Origin: an uncultured Spartobacteria bacterium
Lineage (GTDB): Bacteria > Verrucomicrobiota > Verrucomicrobiia > Chthoniobacterales > UBA6821
Assembly: GCA_903823215.1 (NCBI GenBank)
Contig: CAIJRY010000180.1
Location: 1-33,826 of the forward strand
Direction of reading: 5' to 3'
DNA: 33,826 nt
A program made the translations under genes and the position numbers. Shown here in pieces: positions 1-7,611 of this stretch. Within the stretch, counting starts at the first letter, position 1. Every line of letters begins with the position of its first letter. The notes beneath the pieces were generated by a model, which was given only the letters and a program-made list of their open reading frames with translations, was not told the origin of the DNA and searched no databases.

Positions 1-387
1 GATCTCATCGGGAATAATCAGGTGATCAAAATCAATGAAGGTTGCAGCAATCAGCAAGGAGAGAAAGATCCAGAAAATCGGAGCTAGCGGCAGACCAACC
101 CTCCCCCAAGCCAACAGGTAAAGACCTGCTGTCAGTAGCTCCACGAGCGGATAACGGATCGAGATCGGCATGGCACAGCCCGAACAGCGCCCCCGCAGCA
201 ACACCCAGCTCGCAACGGGAAGATTCTCATGCCATGCAATCGTCTTGCCGCAGCCCGGACAAAAAGACCGCTTCGGATCAAGCAGCGAAATACCCCGTGG
301 CAGCCGATGAATCACCGCATTAAGGAATGATCCTGTGATGAGCCCCAGCACGGCAACTGCAATCAGCATGACCCAAGAGAGCATCAT
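1..387 (-). CDS. pilD: Type IV prepilin peptidase (leader peptidase/N-methyltransferase), C-terminal part cut off by the window start
   Basis: Absent from the ORF track because it runs off the edge. Reverse strand translates without stops as MMLSWVMLIAVAVLGLITGSFLNAVIHRLPRGISLLDPKRSFCPGCGKTIAWHENLPVASWVLLRGRCSGCAMPISIRYPLVELLTAGLYLLAWGRVGLPLAPIFWIFLSLLIAATFIDFDHLIIPDEI, with the CxxC...CxxC motif and the FIDFDHLIIPDE catalytic Asp motif. Confidence 0.93.
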   Translation of the reverse strand, partial: MMLSWVMLIAVAVLGLITGSFLNAVIHRLPRGISLLDPKRSFCPGCGKTIAWHENLPVASWVLLRGRCSGCAMPISIRYPLVELLTAGLYLLAWGRVGLPLAPIFWIFLSLLIAATFIDFDHLIIPDEI

Positions 388-401
388 CCGAAGCGGTTTT
401 T

Positions 402-1058
402 CTAAGCCTTGGGCAGGCGCTCTTCGATGACCTCGCAGAGGACATGCAGGAGGAACTTCTGCGCCTCCTGAATCCGTGCAGTCTCTACCCCGGGCACGAT
501 CATCTCCAGATCAGCGGCCCCCTTGGTAAAACCACCTCCCTTGCCGAGGAAGGCAATCGTTTTCACCCCATGACGACGGGCCTCCTCAAGCGCAGCCAGA
601 ATATTGCGCGATTTGCCACTGGTCGTAAGCACAATCAGCACATCACCCGGTTTGGCAAAGGCCGCCACCTGCCGGGCAAAGACATCCGTGAATTGATAAT
701 CATTACCGATGGCGGTCATGAGGCCACCGTCCACAGTAAAAGACATTGCCGGATAGGGACGGCGATCCTGCTTAAACCGGCAGGTAAACTCCGTGGCAAT
801 ATGGGCACTGTCACTGGCACTCCCTCCGTTGCCGCAGAACATCAGTTTATGACCCGCAAGCAGTGCATCACCTGCGACAGCGGCAGCTTCTTCCAGCGTC
901 TCTCTCAAGGGAGAAAGACTTTTGAGTATCTCCTGCAAGGCAGACAAAGAATTTTCAAATTGACTCATATCGGGGACATTGAGCATCCCATGATCTTCCG
1001 TCAAGAATCCCTGAGTTGCCTCCGCGTGCGCGAGGTGCATTGACACTCCAGCACCCAC
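402..1058 (-). CDS. gmhA: SIS-domain phosphoheptose isomerase (sedoheptulose 7-phosphate isomerase)
   Basis: MSQFENSLSALQEIL...FCGNGGSASDSAHIATEFTCRF...VLTTSGKSRNILAALEEAR matches the GmhA/DiaA SIS family. True start is probably the internal MSQFEN. Confidence 0.85.
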   Translation of the reverse strand: MGAGVSMHLAHAEATQGFLTEDHGMLNVPDMSQFENSLSALQEILKSLSPLRETLEEAAAVAGDALLAGHKLMFCGNGGSASDSAHIATEFTCRFKQDRRPYPAMSFTVDGGLMTAIGNDYQFTDVFARQVAAFAKPGDVLIVLTTSGKSRNILAALEEARRHGVKTIAFLGKGGGFTKGAADLEMIVPGVETARIQEAQKFLLHVLCEVIEERLPKA

Positions 1059-1076
1059 CCGCTTTGATTCTCTGCC

Positions 1077-1646
1077 GTGATGTTTCTTTCAACCGACCTT
1101 ACTATTGACCGGGTTTTCCGTGCCTTTGCAGTTCTACTTTTCGGAACCACCGCGATGCTAATGCTCGGGTGTGCAGCCCCCGAGCCACCGCAGATCAAGC
1201 TGGAGAAGGCCAATATACTCCCCCTTTCGATCAATCCTGATTTCGTCTTCCGCAAGAAAACGCAGTTCCTCAACGATCCAGCGACCTACCTTCAGGGAGG
1301 CCCGTCAACGGATGAAGCCATCTATTTTGAGCGTAACTACTACATGTGGCCGGCATCCACACAGCTCGACAAAGATTCCTTGCGCGGGCATTACCTGAAC
1401 TTCTGGTGGTGGAATCGCGGACAGCCCGCCGATGTCACCGTCCGTCTCGAATACCGTCAGGCCAACCTAGCCTCCTTTGTCATGGCAAGAGAGAAAACCT
1501 ACCCTGCCGCCAAAGGATCACACCGCACGCAGTTCACCGTCATTGGGGACGACTATCTCGAGAATGGCGCGATCACCAACTGGCGCTGCCTGCTCATCGT
1601 CGATGGCAAGATCGTCGGTCTAACCCAGTCTTACCTCTGGAAATAA
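1077..1646 (+). CDS. Hypothetical lipoprotein
   Basis: N-terminal hydrophobic segment ending in a lipobox-like LMLGC; no family recognised; stop overlaps the next start by 1 nt (TAATG). Confidence 0.65.
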   Translation: MMFLSTDLTIDRVFRAFAVLLFGTTAMLMLGCAAPEPPQIKLEKANILPLSINPDFVFRKKTQFLNDPATYLQGGPSTDEAIYFERNYYMWPASTQLDKDSLRGHYLNFWWWNRGQPADVTVRLEYRQANLASFVMAREKTYPAAKGSHRTQFTVIGDDYLENGAITNWRCLLIVDGKIVGLTQSYLWK

Positions 1647-2350
1647 TGCTCCCCTCGATCGAAAAACTTCTCACCCTTCAGAATCGGGATCAGAAGCTCC
1701 GCGCCGTCCTCACAGAAATTGCAGCCCTGCCCGGGGAGAAGGCCGCCCGTGAACGCGAGCTGAAAGCCGCCGATGACCGACTGGAGGCCGCCCGCAGCCG
1801 CCAGCGCGAGATCGAGATCGAGCGTAAGAAACTGGAACTTGAAGTTAAGGGTAAACAGGATCAGATCGCCCGTTACAAGAACCAGCAGCTCGAAACACGG
1901 AAAAACGACGAATTCACAGCCCTCCGGCACGAGATCGACAACGCGGAAAAAACCATTATCGAGATCGAAGACCGCGAACTTCTCCTCATGGAAGAGGCCG
2001 AGAGCCTTAAGCCTGCTCTTCAGGCCGCTCAGGAGGCCCATGATGCGGAGAAAAAGAAAGTGGCGACACACATGGCCTCCCTTGTCACCCGTCGCGAGAA
2101 CCTTACCACAAGGCAGCAAGAACTAGAAGCCGAACGCCAACTTGCCACTGAGGGAGTCGAGGAGGAACTTCTCGACCGCTACACCCGCCTCTTCAAAAGC
2201 AAAAACGGCGTGGCCCTGGTCACCATCGAACATGGCGTCTGCACCGGCTGCCACATGCAGGTCAACACACAGACCTATCTTGAAGTCCGGGCGGAGAAGG
2301 AAATCATCGGCTGCCCGCAGTGTGGGCGGATTCTCTACGAACCCCAGTAA
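1646..2350 (+). CDS. Coiled-coil protein with C-terminal C4-type zinc ribbon (DUF164/CT398-like)
   Basis: Starts at the internal ATG 1646 (MLPSIEKLLTLQNRDQKL...). Long charged coiled coil, then CTGCHMQV...IIGCPQCGRILY. Confidence 0.85.
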   Translation: MLPSIEKLLTLQNRDQKLRAVLTEIAALPGEKAARERELKAADDRLEAARSRQREIEIERKKLELEVKGKQDQIARYKNQQLETRKNDEFTALRHEIDNAEKTIIEIEDRELLLMEEAESLKPALQAAQEAHDAEKKKVATHMASLVTRRENLTTRQQELEAERQLATEGVEEELLDRYTRLFKSKNGVALVTIEHGVCTGCHMQVNTQTYLEVRAEKEIIGCPQCGRILYEPQ

Positions 2351-2462
2351 ACGCCATCGGGGATGGCGGGTTGCAAGTTGAAGGGCTGATAGCGTTTAGA
2401 GAGGCAGTATCAGCAATCACTGAAATCCTTTACTTTTGACGCTTTACCTTTATTGTAAAACT

Positions 2463-2717
2463 ATGACGACAACGATCAGCAGCAAGGGGCAGATCACCGT
2501 TCCCGTGGAGATCCGGGAGGCCTTGGGACTGGAACCCGGCACACGCATTGAGATCCGCATGGGGTCCTCAGGCACCTTCGTTGCCACCAAAGCAAAGGAG
2601 ACCAGCTTCTTTGCCAAATTCAAAGGTGCTGCGGACAATCGCAAGGCACCCTACGCCGATAGCGTCGAAGCCATGGATCTCCTACGCGGCAAAGTCCCCA
2701 CGGGCGATGTTGATTGA
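2463..2717 (+). CDS. AbrB/MazE/SpoVT-type antitoxin
   Basis: MTTTISSKGQITVPVEIREALGLEPGTRIEIRM is a canonical swapped-hairpin AbrB motif; followed directly by a PIN gene. Confidence 0.85.
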   Translation: MTTTISSKGQITVPVEIREALGLEPGTRIEIRMGSSGTFVATKAKETSFFAKFKGAADNRKAPYADSVEAMDLLRGKVPTGDVD

Positions 2718-2726
2718 GCGGAGACC

Positions 2727-3137
2727 ATGATCACGGCCATTGATTCCAACATCCTGATCGATGTGATCGGGCAGCACTCTCGGTTCACCGATCCTTCAAT
2801 CCGAGCCTTGGATCAGGCACGCCAAGAGGGGGCTCTGATCATCTCCCCGATTGTCGTTGCTGAAATCGCCGGACATTTTTCCTCTTTGAAGCATCAGGAG
2901 AAGTGCCTACGGGAGATGGGGCTGAGACTGCTGGATTTGACCATGGCGGATGCATACCTCGCCGGGCAGGCCTACATCGCCTACCGATCTCGGAGCAAAG
3001 ATCCGAAACCTCGTATGCTCGCCGACTTTCTTGTGGGTGCCCATGCTGCGCATCAGTCCGATAGATTGATGACCCGCGACAGAGGCTACTACCGCACCTA
3101 CTTTACCAAGCTCAAGCTGATCGAACCGGAAGTGTGA
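2727..3137 (+). CDS. PIN-domain toxin (VapC-like)
   Basis: MITAIDSNILIDVIG... plus a C-terminal LADFLVGAHAAHQSDRLMTRDRGYYRTYF acidic PIN motif; follows the antitoxin by 9 nt. Confidence 0.85.
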   Translation: MITAIDSNILIDVIGQHSRFTDPSIRALDQARQEGALIISPIVVAEIAGHFSSLKHQEKCLREMGLRLLDLTMADAYLAGQAYIAYRSRSKDPKPRMLADFLVGAHAAHQSDRLMTRDRGYYRTYFTKLKLIEPEV

Positions 3138-3223
3138 TTGGGAAGAGAAACGGAAATATTGTCGCAACCGTCTCGGCTGAATAGCAACAACTGGGCAACC
3201 TGTATCGAAAACTCAAGGGAGGG

Positions 3224-3427
3224 ATGACCACCAAGGCCGATCCGATGCTCCAATCATGTGATCTGTGTGGATGCCAGAATGCCGTCCAAGTTCATCTGAG
3301 CGAGGAAGTGCTTCGCAAGGTTTCAGGGATGCAGGGTCTTTCGGCTGACGAGTTCCCGGAATGGTGTTGGAAGGGGGCTGTCTTATCGAACGAGGAATCC
3401 GTCGAACACGGGCCCATCTTGGGGTAG
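3224..3427 (+). CDS. Small hypothetical protein with McsA/UvrB-associated-like CxxCxxxxAxVHLxE motif
   Basis: 67-aa ORF MTTKADPMLQSCDLCGCQNAVQVHLSEEVLRKV...; the tail overlaps an antisense ORF, so its status is uncertain. Confidence 0.35.
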   Translation: MTTKADPMLQSCDLCGCQNAVQVHLSEEVLRKVSGMQGLSADEFPEWCWKGAVLSNEESVEHGPILG

Positions 3428-3952
3428 CTTGGGGTTCTCTTTTAAATACGCATCCATCTCTTGGGTAATTTGTAGAACCTCCTTGGCCTTCTGGTCTGAA
3501 GTCATAGAGCGGTCTTCCAGCACACTCCTAGAAGAAAAGGCAATGATGGCATTGGCTTCTCGGATGTTCCTAGGGTTCTTCATCAAGTATGTAAGCTGCT
3601 CAAAGGTGAGCGCCTGTTTGGGTTCAGTGGGGATTTTACTAGGATCTACCCCAGAGACATCAACGGTAATCTTGGGCCGAGGTTCCACAGAAGGGGCTGG
3701 GTTAGCCTGCTGGAGAGACTGCAATGTCTGAAGAGCCGCGAGGTTTTGTTGTAGCTCTGTATCGGCAGCCGAGGCTTTCTTCTTAGGCTTCGACTGGGAT
3801 AGCCGGATCATATCAATGTCCTGCTGCTAGCTGTTAATCTGTTGTTGGAGCCTCCAAGTATCTTGCTGTTGTAGGAGGGTCTGTTGGGCAAAGGCCGATA
3901 CAGGGAATAGAAGGGCTAAGAGTATGGCGGGGGTCTTCATAGTAGTGTTCAT
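3383..3952 (-). pseudogene. Exported Gln-rich hypothetical protein interrupted by one in-frame TAG
   Basis: Reverse strand from ATG at 3952: MNTTMKTPAILLALLFPVSAFAQQTLLQQQDTWRLQQQINS*QQDIDMIRLSQSKPKKK... The TAG is at 3827-3829, in frame with the 142-aa ORF 3383..3811. Confidence 0.7.
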
Positions 3953-4182
3953 AGGAGTAATTGAGGTTAGTTGCAAACAGGATTGGAAAAACAGGGTTGT
4001 TGGGGCTGGATTATTCTCCCTTGATAAGACGGGTGATCGGGTCGAGATCGACTGTGATAGGAAGATCCTTCAGATTTCTATTTTCATTTTTTCTGAATTT
4101 TTTTGGGGGGATTCGTCCGTTTGTGGTGAATCACTCCATGAGGCGGATAATCCCGTCCGCTTCAAAAAAGGAAACACATCTC

Positions 4183-4365
4183 ATGAAATCACTATCCACC
4201 CTGCTCAAAGCAGGAGCTCTGTTTGCTCTCGTTGCCGGATTCGGTATCGCGACCGTCTCGGCCTCCGACGCCTGCAAGAGCTGCTGCAAGACATCTTGTA
4301 GCTCCTGCAAGAAATGCGCGGACGGCAAATGTGCCGATTGCTGCAAATCCAGCTGCTGCAAGTAA
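4183..4365 (+). CDS. Exported cysteine-rich microprotein (60 aa, 11 Cys)
   Basis: MKSLSTLLKAGALFALVAGFGIATVSASDACKSCCKTSCSSCKKCADGKCADCCKSSCCK with a signal peptide (VSA-S). AAAGGAAA ribosome-binding site upstream. The longer ORF-track starts are unlikely. Confidence 0.8.
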   Translation: MKSLSTLLKAGALFALVAGFGIATVSASDACKSCCKTSCSSCKKCADGKCADCCKSSCCK

Positions 4366-4378
4366 TCCCCTCAGCATA

Positions 4379-4410
4379 GCGGGAGCAGTAAAAGAAAAAC
4401 CTGCTCCCGC
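4379..4410 (+). terminator. Hairpin between the Cys-rich gene and the anti-sigma gene (terminator, attenuator or mRNA-stabilising element)
   Basis: Perfect 10-bp inverted repeat GCGGGAGCAG-taaaagaaaaac-CTGCTCCCGC; no T tract follows. Confidence 0.55.
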
Positions 4411-4448
4411 CACCTGATTGGGTTAACATTTCCCTATCCATTCCAACC

Positions 4449-4751
4449 ATGAACCCATCCGACGATCTCTCCCATCTGCTCCAGAGCTGGCAACCGGAGT
4501 CTCCCTTTCCCGGTGATTTCAACCGTGGTGTCTGGACACGCATCGAGGCGATGGAGTCTGGCAAAGGAACCGGCATCCAGGCTCTCCTTTCATGGATTCA
4601 GCTGTTCGCCCGCCCCCGGATCGCCGTTTCAGCCGCCATGCTCGCCATTTTTGCGGGGGTCTTCCTGGGTGGAATCCAGGCCCGATCGTCTCAGGAGGAA
4701 CACTATCTCCAGTCCCTGAACCCCTACGGTTTTCACAGTCATAACAGGTGA
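4449..4751 (+). CDS. Probable single-pass membrane anti-sigma factor (CnrY-like position)
   Basis: Soluble N-terminus (MNPSDDLSHLLQSWQPESPFPGDFNRGVWTRIEAME), then one TM helix (IAVSAAMLAIFAGVFLGGI) and a short periplasmic tail. Call rests largely on gene order. Confidence 0.65.
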   Translation: MNPSDDLSHLLQSWQPESPFPGDFNRGVWTRIEAMESGKGTGIQALLSWIQLFARPRIAVSAAMLAIFAGVFLGGIQARSSQEEHYLQSLNPYGFHSHNR

Positions 4752-4758
4752 CACCCGG

Positions 4759-5184
4759 ATGAAACGGGGAGTTCTCATCCTTCTTGGCATCATCCTTATC
4801 GGCTTTGCCGCCGAACAGGTCGCCGCATATTTCCTTCGTTGTGCCCCTTCGGAGTGGCTCTGTCATGAGTATGGCCTGAAACCGGAGCAGGCTGAGAGGA
4901 TGAAGCTGCTTCAAAAAGAATACGGCTCCCGATGCGGCCCCTTCTGTGATCAGATGTGCGAAGCCAACGCACGACTGGAGCAACTGACCCTTGGCTCTGG
5001 CAGCGTGACGCCGGAGATTCGTACCGCGGTGGCGGAAACGGACCGTATCCGCACCGAAACCCGGCTTGCCATGTTGGAGCATTTCTATGCCGTGGCTGCC
5101 GAGCTACCTCCGGAAAAACGGCGCGCCTATTTGTTGAAGGTTCTTCCTCTGGTCATCGAGTCCTGCGGATCTCAACGGCGCTGA
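4759..5184 (+). CDS. Periplasmic heavy-metal sensor-like protein (CnrX/Spy/ZraP-like)
   Basis: N-terminal TM anchor, then helical LKPEQAERMKLLQKEYGSRCGPFCDQMCEANARLEQLTLGS; five Cys in the first ~80 aa. Confidence 0.7.
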   Translation: MKRGVLILLGIILIGFAAEQVAAYFLRCAPSEWLCHEYGLKPEQAERMKLLQKEYGSRCGPFCDQMCEANARLEQLTLGSGSVTPEIRTAVAETDRIRTETRLAMLEHFYAVAAELPPEKRRAYLLKVLPLVIESCGSQRR

Positions 5185-5753
5185 TGTCTGAAAATGCCAC
5201 GGCCTCGGAAAATATCGATCTGACGGCGATGAGCCGTCTCGCCTCGGGCGAGGATCGTGCTCTGACCGGGATCATGGAGCGTTGGAAGAGTCGCCTGATC
5301 TCCTATCTTGTCCGCTTCACGGGCAGTGAAACCGCCGCCATTGATCTGGCCCAGGAAACCTTTGTGCGTCTCTATCAGGGCCGCACTCGGTTCCGTCCGA
5401 CAACTTCTCCCAACTGCTTCTCCTCATGGATTTTTGGCATCGCCGCCAATCTGGCTCGAAATCACCTCCGCTGGCAATCCCGCCACCCCACACTCCCCCT
5501 CGAAGAGGTGGGCGATCCGGCATCACTTGGTGATCCAAGTCTGTCCGCTGAGACAGCAGAACGCACGACAGCCATTCGGTCTGCCATCGCATCCCTTCCC
5601 TCTGACCTGCGTGAGGCCCTGATCCTGAGCGAATATGAGGCTCTCTCCCATGCAGAGATTGCAATGATTGCGGGATGCTCGGTGAAGGCCGTGGAACGAC
5701 GGATCAGCCATGCCCGGGAACAGCTCCGCGGGGAATTGAAGGCCCTGCTGTAA
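5184..5753 (+). CDS. ECF-family RNA polymerase sigma factor
   Basis: MSENATASENIDLTAMSRLASGEDRALTGIMERW...DLAQETFVRLYQ...(sigma2) and LPSDLREALILSEYEALSHAEIAMIAGCSVKAVERRISHAREQLR (sigma4). ATG overlaps the preceding TGA by 1 nt. Confidence 0.9.
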   Translation: MSENATASENIDLTAMSRLASGEDRALTGIMERWKSRLISYLVRFTGSETAAIDLAQETFVRLYQGRTRFRPTTSPNCFSSWIFGIAANLARNHLRWQSRHPTLPLEEVGDPASLGDPSLSAETAERTTAIRSAIASLPSDLREALILSEYEALSHAEIAMIAGCSVKAVERRISHAREQLRGELKALL

Positions 5754-5774
5754 GCAGCGCACCACCCAGCCATC

Positions 5775-6701
5775 TTATGATCCGCTGGCTCTCCGTTGAT
5801 CAGAGTGATGGTGTCGCGCACGGCGGATTCCAAGGAAAGTCAGTATGGAAGCAGCGCAGACGAGCAATGCCACCGTTGAGGGCTCGGGCACTGCGCTTAC
5901 GAGCAGGGTGGCATTAAAACCGTAAGAGCCTGATGCATCAGCCCCGGCGTTATTTGTCCCGAAATACTGGGCGCCACCGACAAAGATTGAGTAATCACCC
6001 GGACCGAGCAAAAAGGATGCTTGTAGCGTGCCATCGGCATTACCGTCACCGTGGATGGTGTCGTTGGCGAAGGAGACCACATTGTTGCTCGCATCAAGCG
6101 CATAGCCGGTTGTGGCCGGGCTGCTGCCATAGTTGGCTGATGTTCCATCCGCAGCATTCCCGATATAGGTAAAGGAGGCGAGATCGGCGAACGTGGAGCC
6201 GTCATCACTGCCGATCTTCCAATTGCCCAGAGCATCGAAGCTTCCCTCCCAGTTTCCCGCACCGTAGGTGGCGTCATTGTAGGCACTGCTCACGGCACTG
6301 AAATCATGATCCGCCTGCAGCGGCGGCAGATGAGCCAATCCTTGGTAGATCGAAAAGCCCGGCGTCGCCAGAGCACCGATGTTAAGGATGCCTTTTTTGA
6401 AGGCAATGCCTTGGACTTGAAAGGTCACAAGGCCCGTATTTAGCAAGGTGAATTTGAACGCTGTCAGTTTGTGGCTGTCACCGAGATTCGAATCCGTACC
6501 GCTCGCCCAGCCGTAGTTGCCTGTCACCGAATTACTAAGGATGGCATTAGTCGATGTAACGCTGCTGGCAGTCAAAGAACCGAAATCCCTTCCGGTGTAA
6601 TAGATGTGAGCGGAGGCAGTAAAGGTGGTCGCGATGAACGCGACCACCAAAACAAGCATCTGCCGAAGGTTTGCTTTCACAGATTTCACGGGTATGTACA
6701 T
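5775..6701 (-). CDS. PEP-CTERM sorting-domain protein (paralog 1)
   Basis: Signal peptide; C-terminus VPEPSTVALLVCAASILTFLGIRRARHHH is a canonical PEP-CTERM tripartite signal. Confidence 0.9.
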   Translation of the reverse strand: MYIPVKSVKANLRQMLVLVVAFIATTFTASAHIYYTGRDFGSLTASSVTSTNAILSNSVTGNYGWASGTDSNLGDSHKLTAFKFTLLNTGLVTFQVQGIAFKKGILNIGALATPGFSIYQGLAHLPPLQADHDFSAVSSAYNDATYGAGNWEGSFDALGNWKIGSDDGSTFADLASFTYIGNAADGTSANYGSSPATTGYALDASNNVVSFANDTIHGDGNADGTLQASFLLGPGDYSIFVGGAQYFGTNNAGADASGSYGFNATLLVSAVPEPSTVALLVCAASILTFLGIRRARHHHSDQRRASGS

Positions 6702-6712
6702 TCGAAATTCTT

Positions 6713-7567
6713 TTAGGAATTTCCGGCCTTTCTACGTACGAGAAGCCCTGTGATCACGACGGAAAGACCGAGCAGTGCCCATGTGGAGGGCTCAGGAACC
6801 GATGAAACACTGATGCTTCCCTGAACCCCGTATGTTGAGGTGGTATTGGCCCCGGCATTGTTGGTCCCAAAATATTGTCCTCCACCAACGAAGACCGAGT
6901 AGGTTCCCGCCGACAGTGTCCAAGTACCACTTACGACCCCGTCAGCCAAACCATCCCCGTGAATGGTGTCGGTGGCGAAGGAGACCACATTGTTGCTCGC
7001 ATCAAGGGCATAGCCGCTTGTTGCAGGACTGCTTCCATAATTCGCTGATGTCCCGTCAGCTGCATTACCAATGTAGGTGAAGGAGGATAGATCGGCGAAC
7101 GTGGAGCCGCCATCGCTGCCGATCTTCCAATTGCCCAGCGCGTCGAAGCTTCCGTCCCAATTGGTCGTCCCAAGGATGGCGTTGTTGTAAGCCGTGCTGA
7201 TCGCACTGACATCGTGATCCAAAGCGGCAGGGGCCACGTGAGCCAAGCCGCTATAGAGGGAGAAGGCAGGCAATGCCAGCGCATTGGTGACTGAGCCGTA
7301 GGTGTATCCCTGGAAAGTAAGCGAAACGATCGCCGCATTCTGCAGAGTGAAGGTGTAGGCTCGGAGCTTGTGCGTGTCACCAAGATTGGCATCGGTGCCG
7401 CTGGCCCAGCCGTAGTCGCCGGTCACGGCGTTTGAGCCAAGTGTCAGGGTTTCAAGACCGCTGCCTGTGAAGGAACCGAAATTCCGGCCAGTGTAGCTGA
7501 TGTGTGCTGAGGCAGTAGCCGCTGCAGCCAAGCAGAGAAGTGCGATAAGGTATTTGTAAGGTTTCAT
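6713..7567 (-). CDS. PEP-CTERM sorting-domain protein (paralog 2)
   Basis: MKPYKYLIALLCLAAAATASAHISYTGRNFGSF...VPEPSTWALLGLSVVITGLLVRRKAGNS; strongly similar to the adjacent paralog. Confidence 0.9.
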   Translation of the reverse strand: MKPYKYLIALLCLAAAATASAHISYTGRNFGSFTGSGLETLTLGSNAVTGDYGWASGTDANLGDTHKLRAYTFTLQNAAIVSLTFQGYTYGSVTNALALPAFSLYSGLAHVAPAALDHDVSAISTAYNNAILGTTNWDGSFDALGNWKIGSDGGSTFADLSSFTYIGNAADGTSANYGSSPATSGYALDASNNVVSFATDTIHGDGLADGVVSGTWTLSAGTYSVFVGGGQYFGTNNAGANTTSTYGVQGSISVSSVPEPSTWALLGLSVVITGLLVRRKAGNS

Positions 7568-7611
7568 GGTTAATGTTGTTTAAGTTTTTTTGTTTGTTGA
7601 TGTTTTGGGTT

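Noticed and set aside
444-1043. 199-aa plus-strand ORF
   Set aside because: Antisense to gmhA; no recognisable family.
1346-1645. N-terminal 100-codon extension of the zinc-ribbon ORF
   Set aside because: Overlaps the upstream lipoprotein gene in another frame; family homology begins at ATG 1646.
1631-2119. 162-aa minus-strand ORF
   Set aside because: Antisense to the coiled-coil zinc-ribbon gene; composition is a shadow of its Glu/Lys codons.
3924-4182. Upstream extensions of the Cys-rich ORF (125-aa and 134-aa track ORFs)
   Set aside because: The ATG at 4183 is preceded by a ribosome-binding-like AAAGGAAA and begins a clean signal peptide.
6481-6505. tRNA T-loop-like GATTCGAATCC
   Set aside because: Inside the PEP-CTERM coding sequence; no surrounding cloverleaf.
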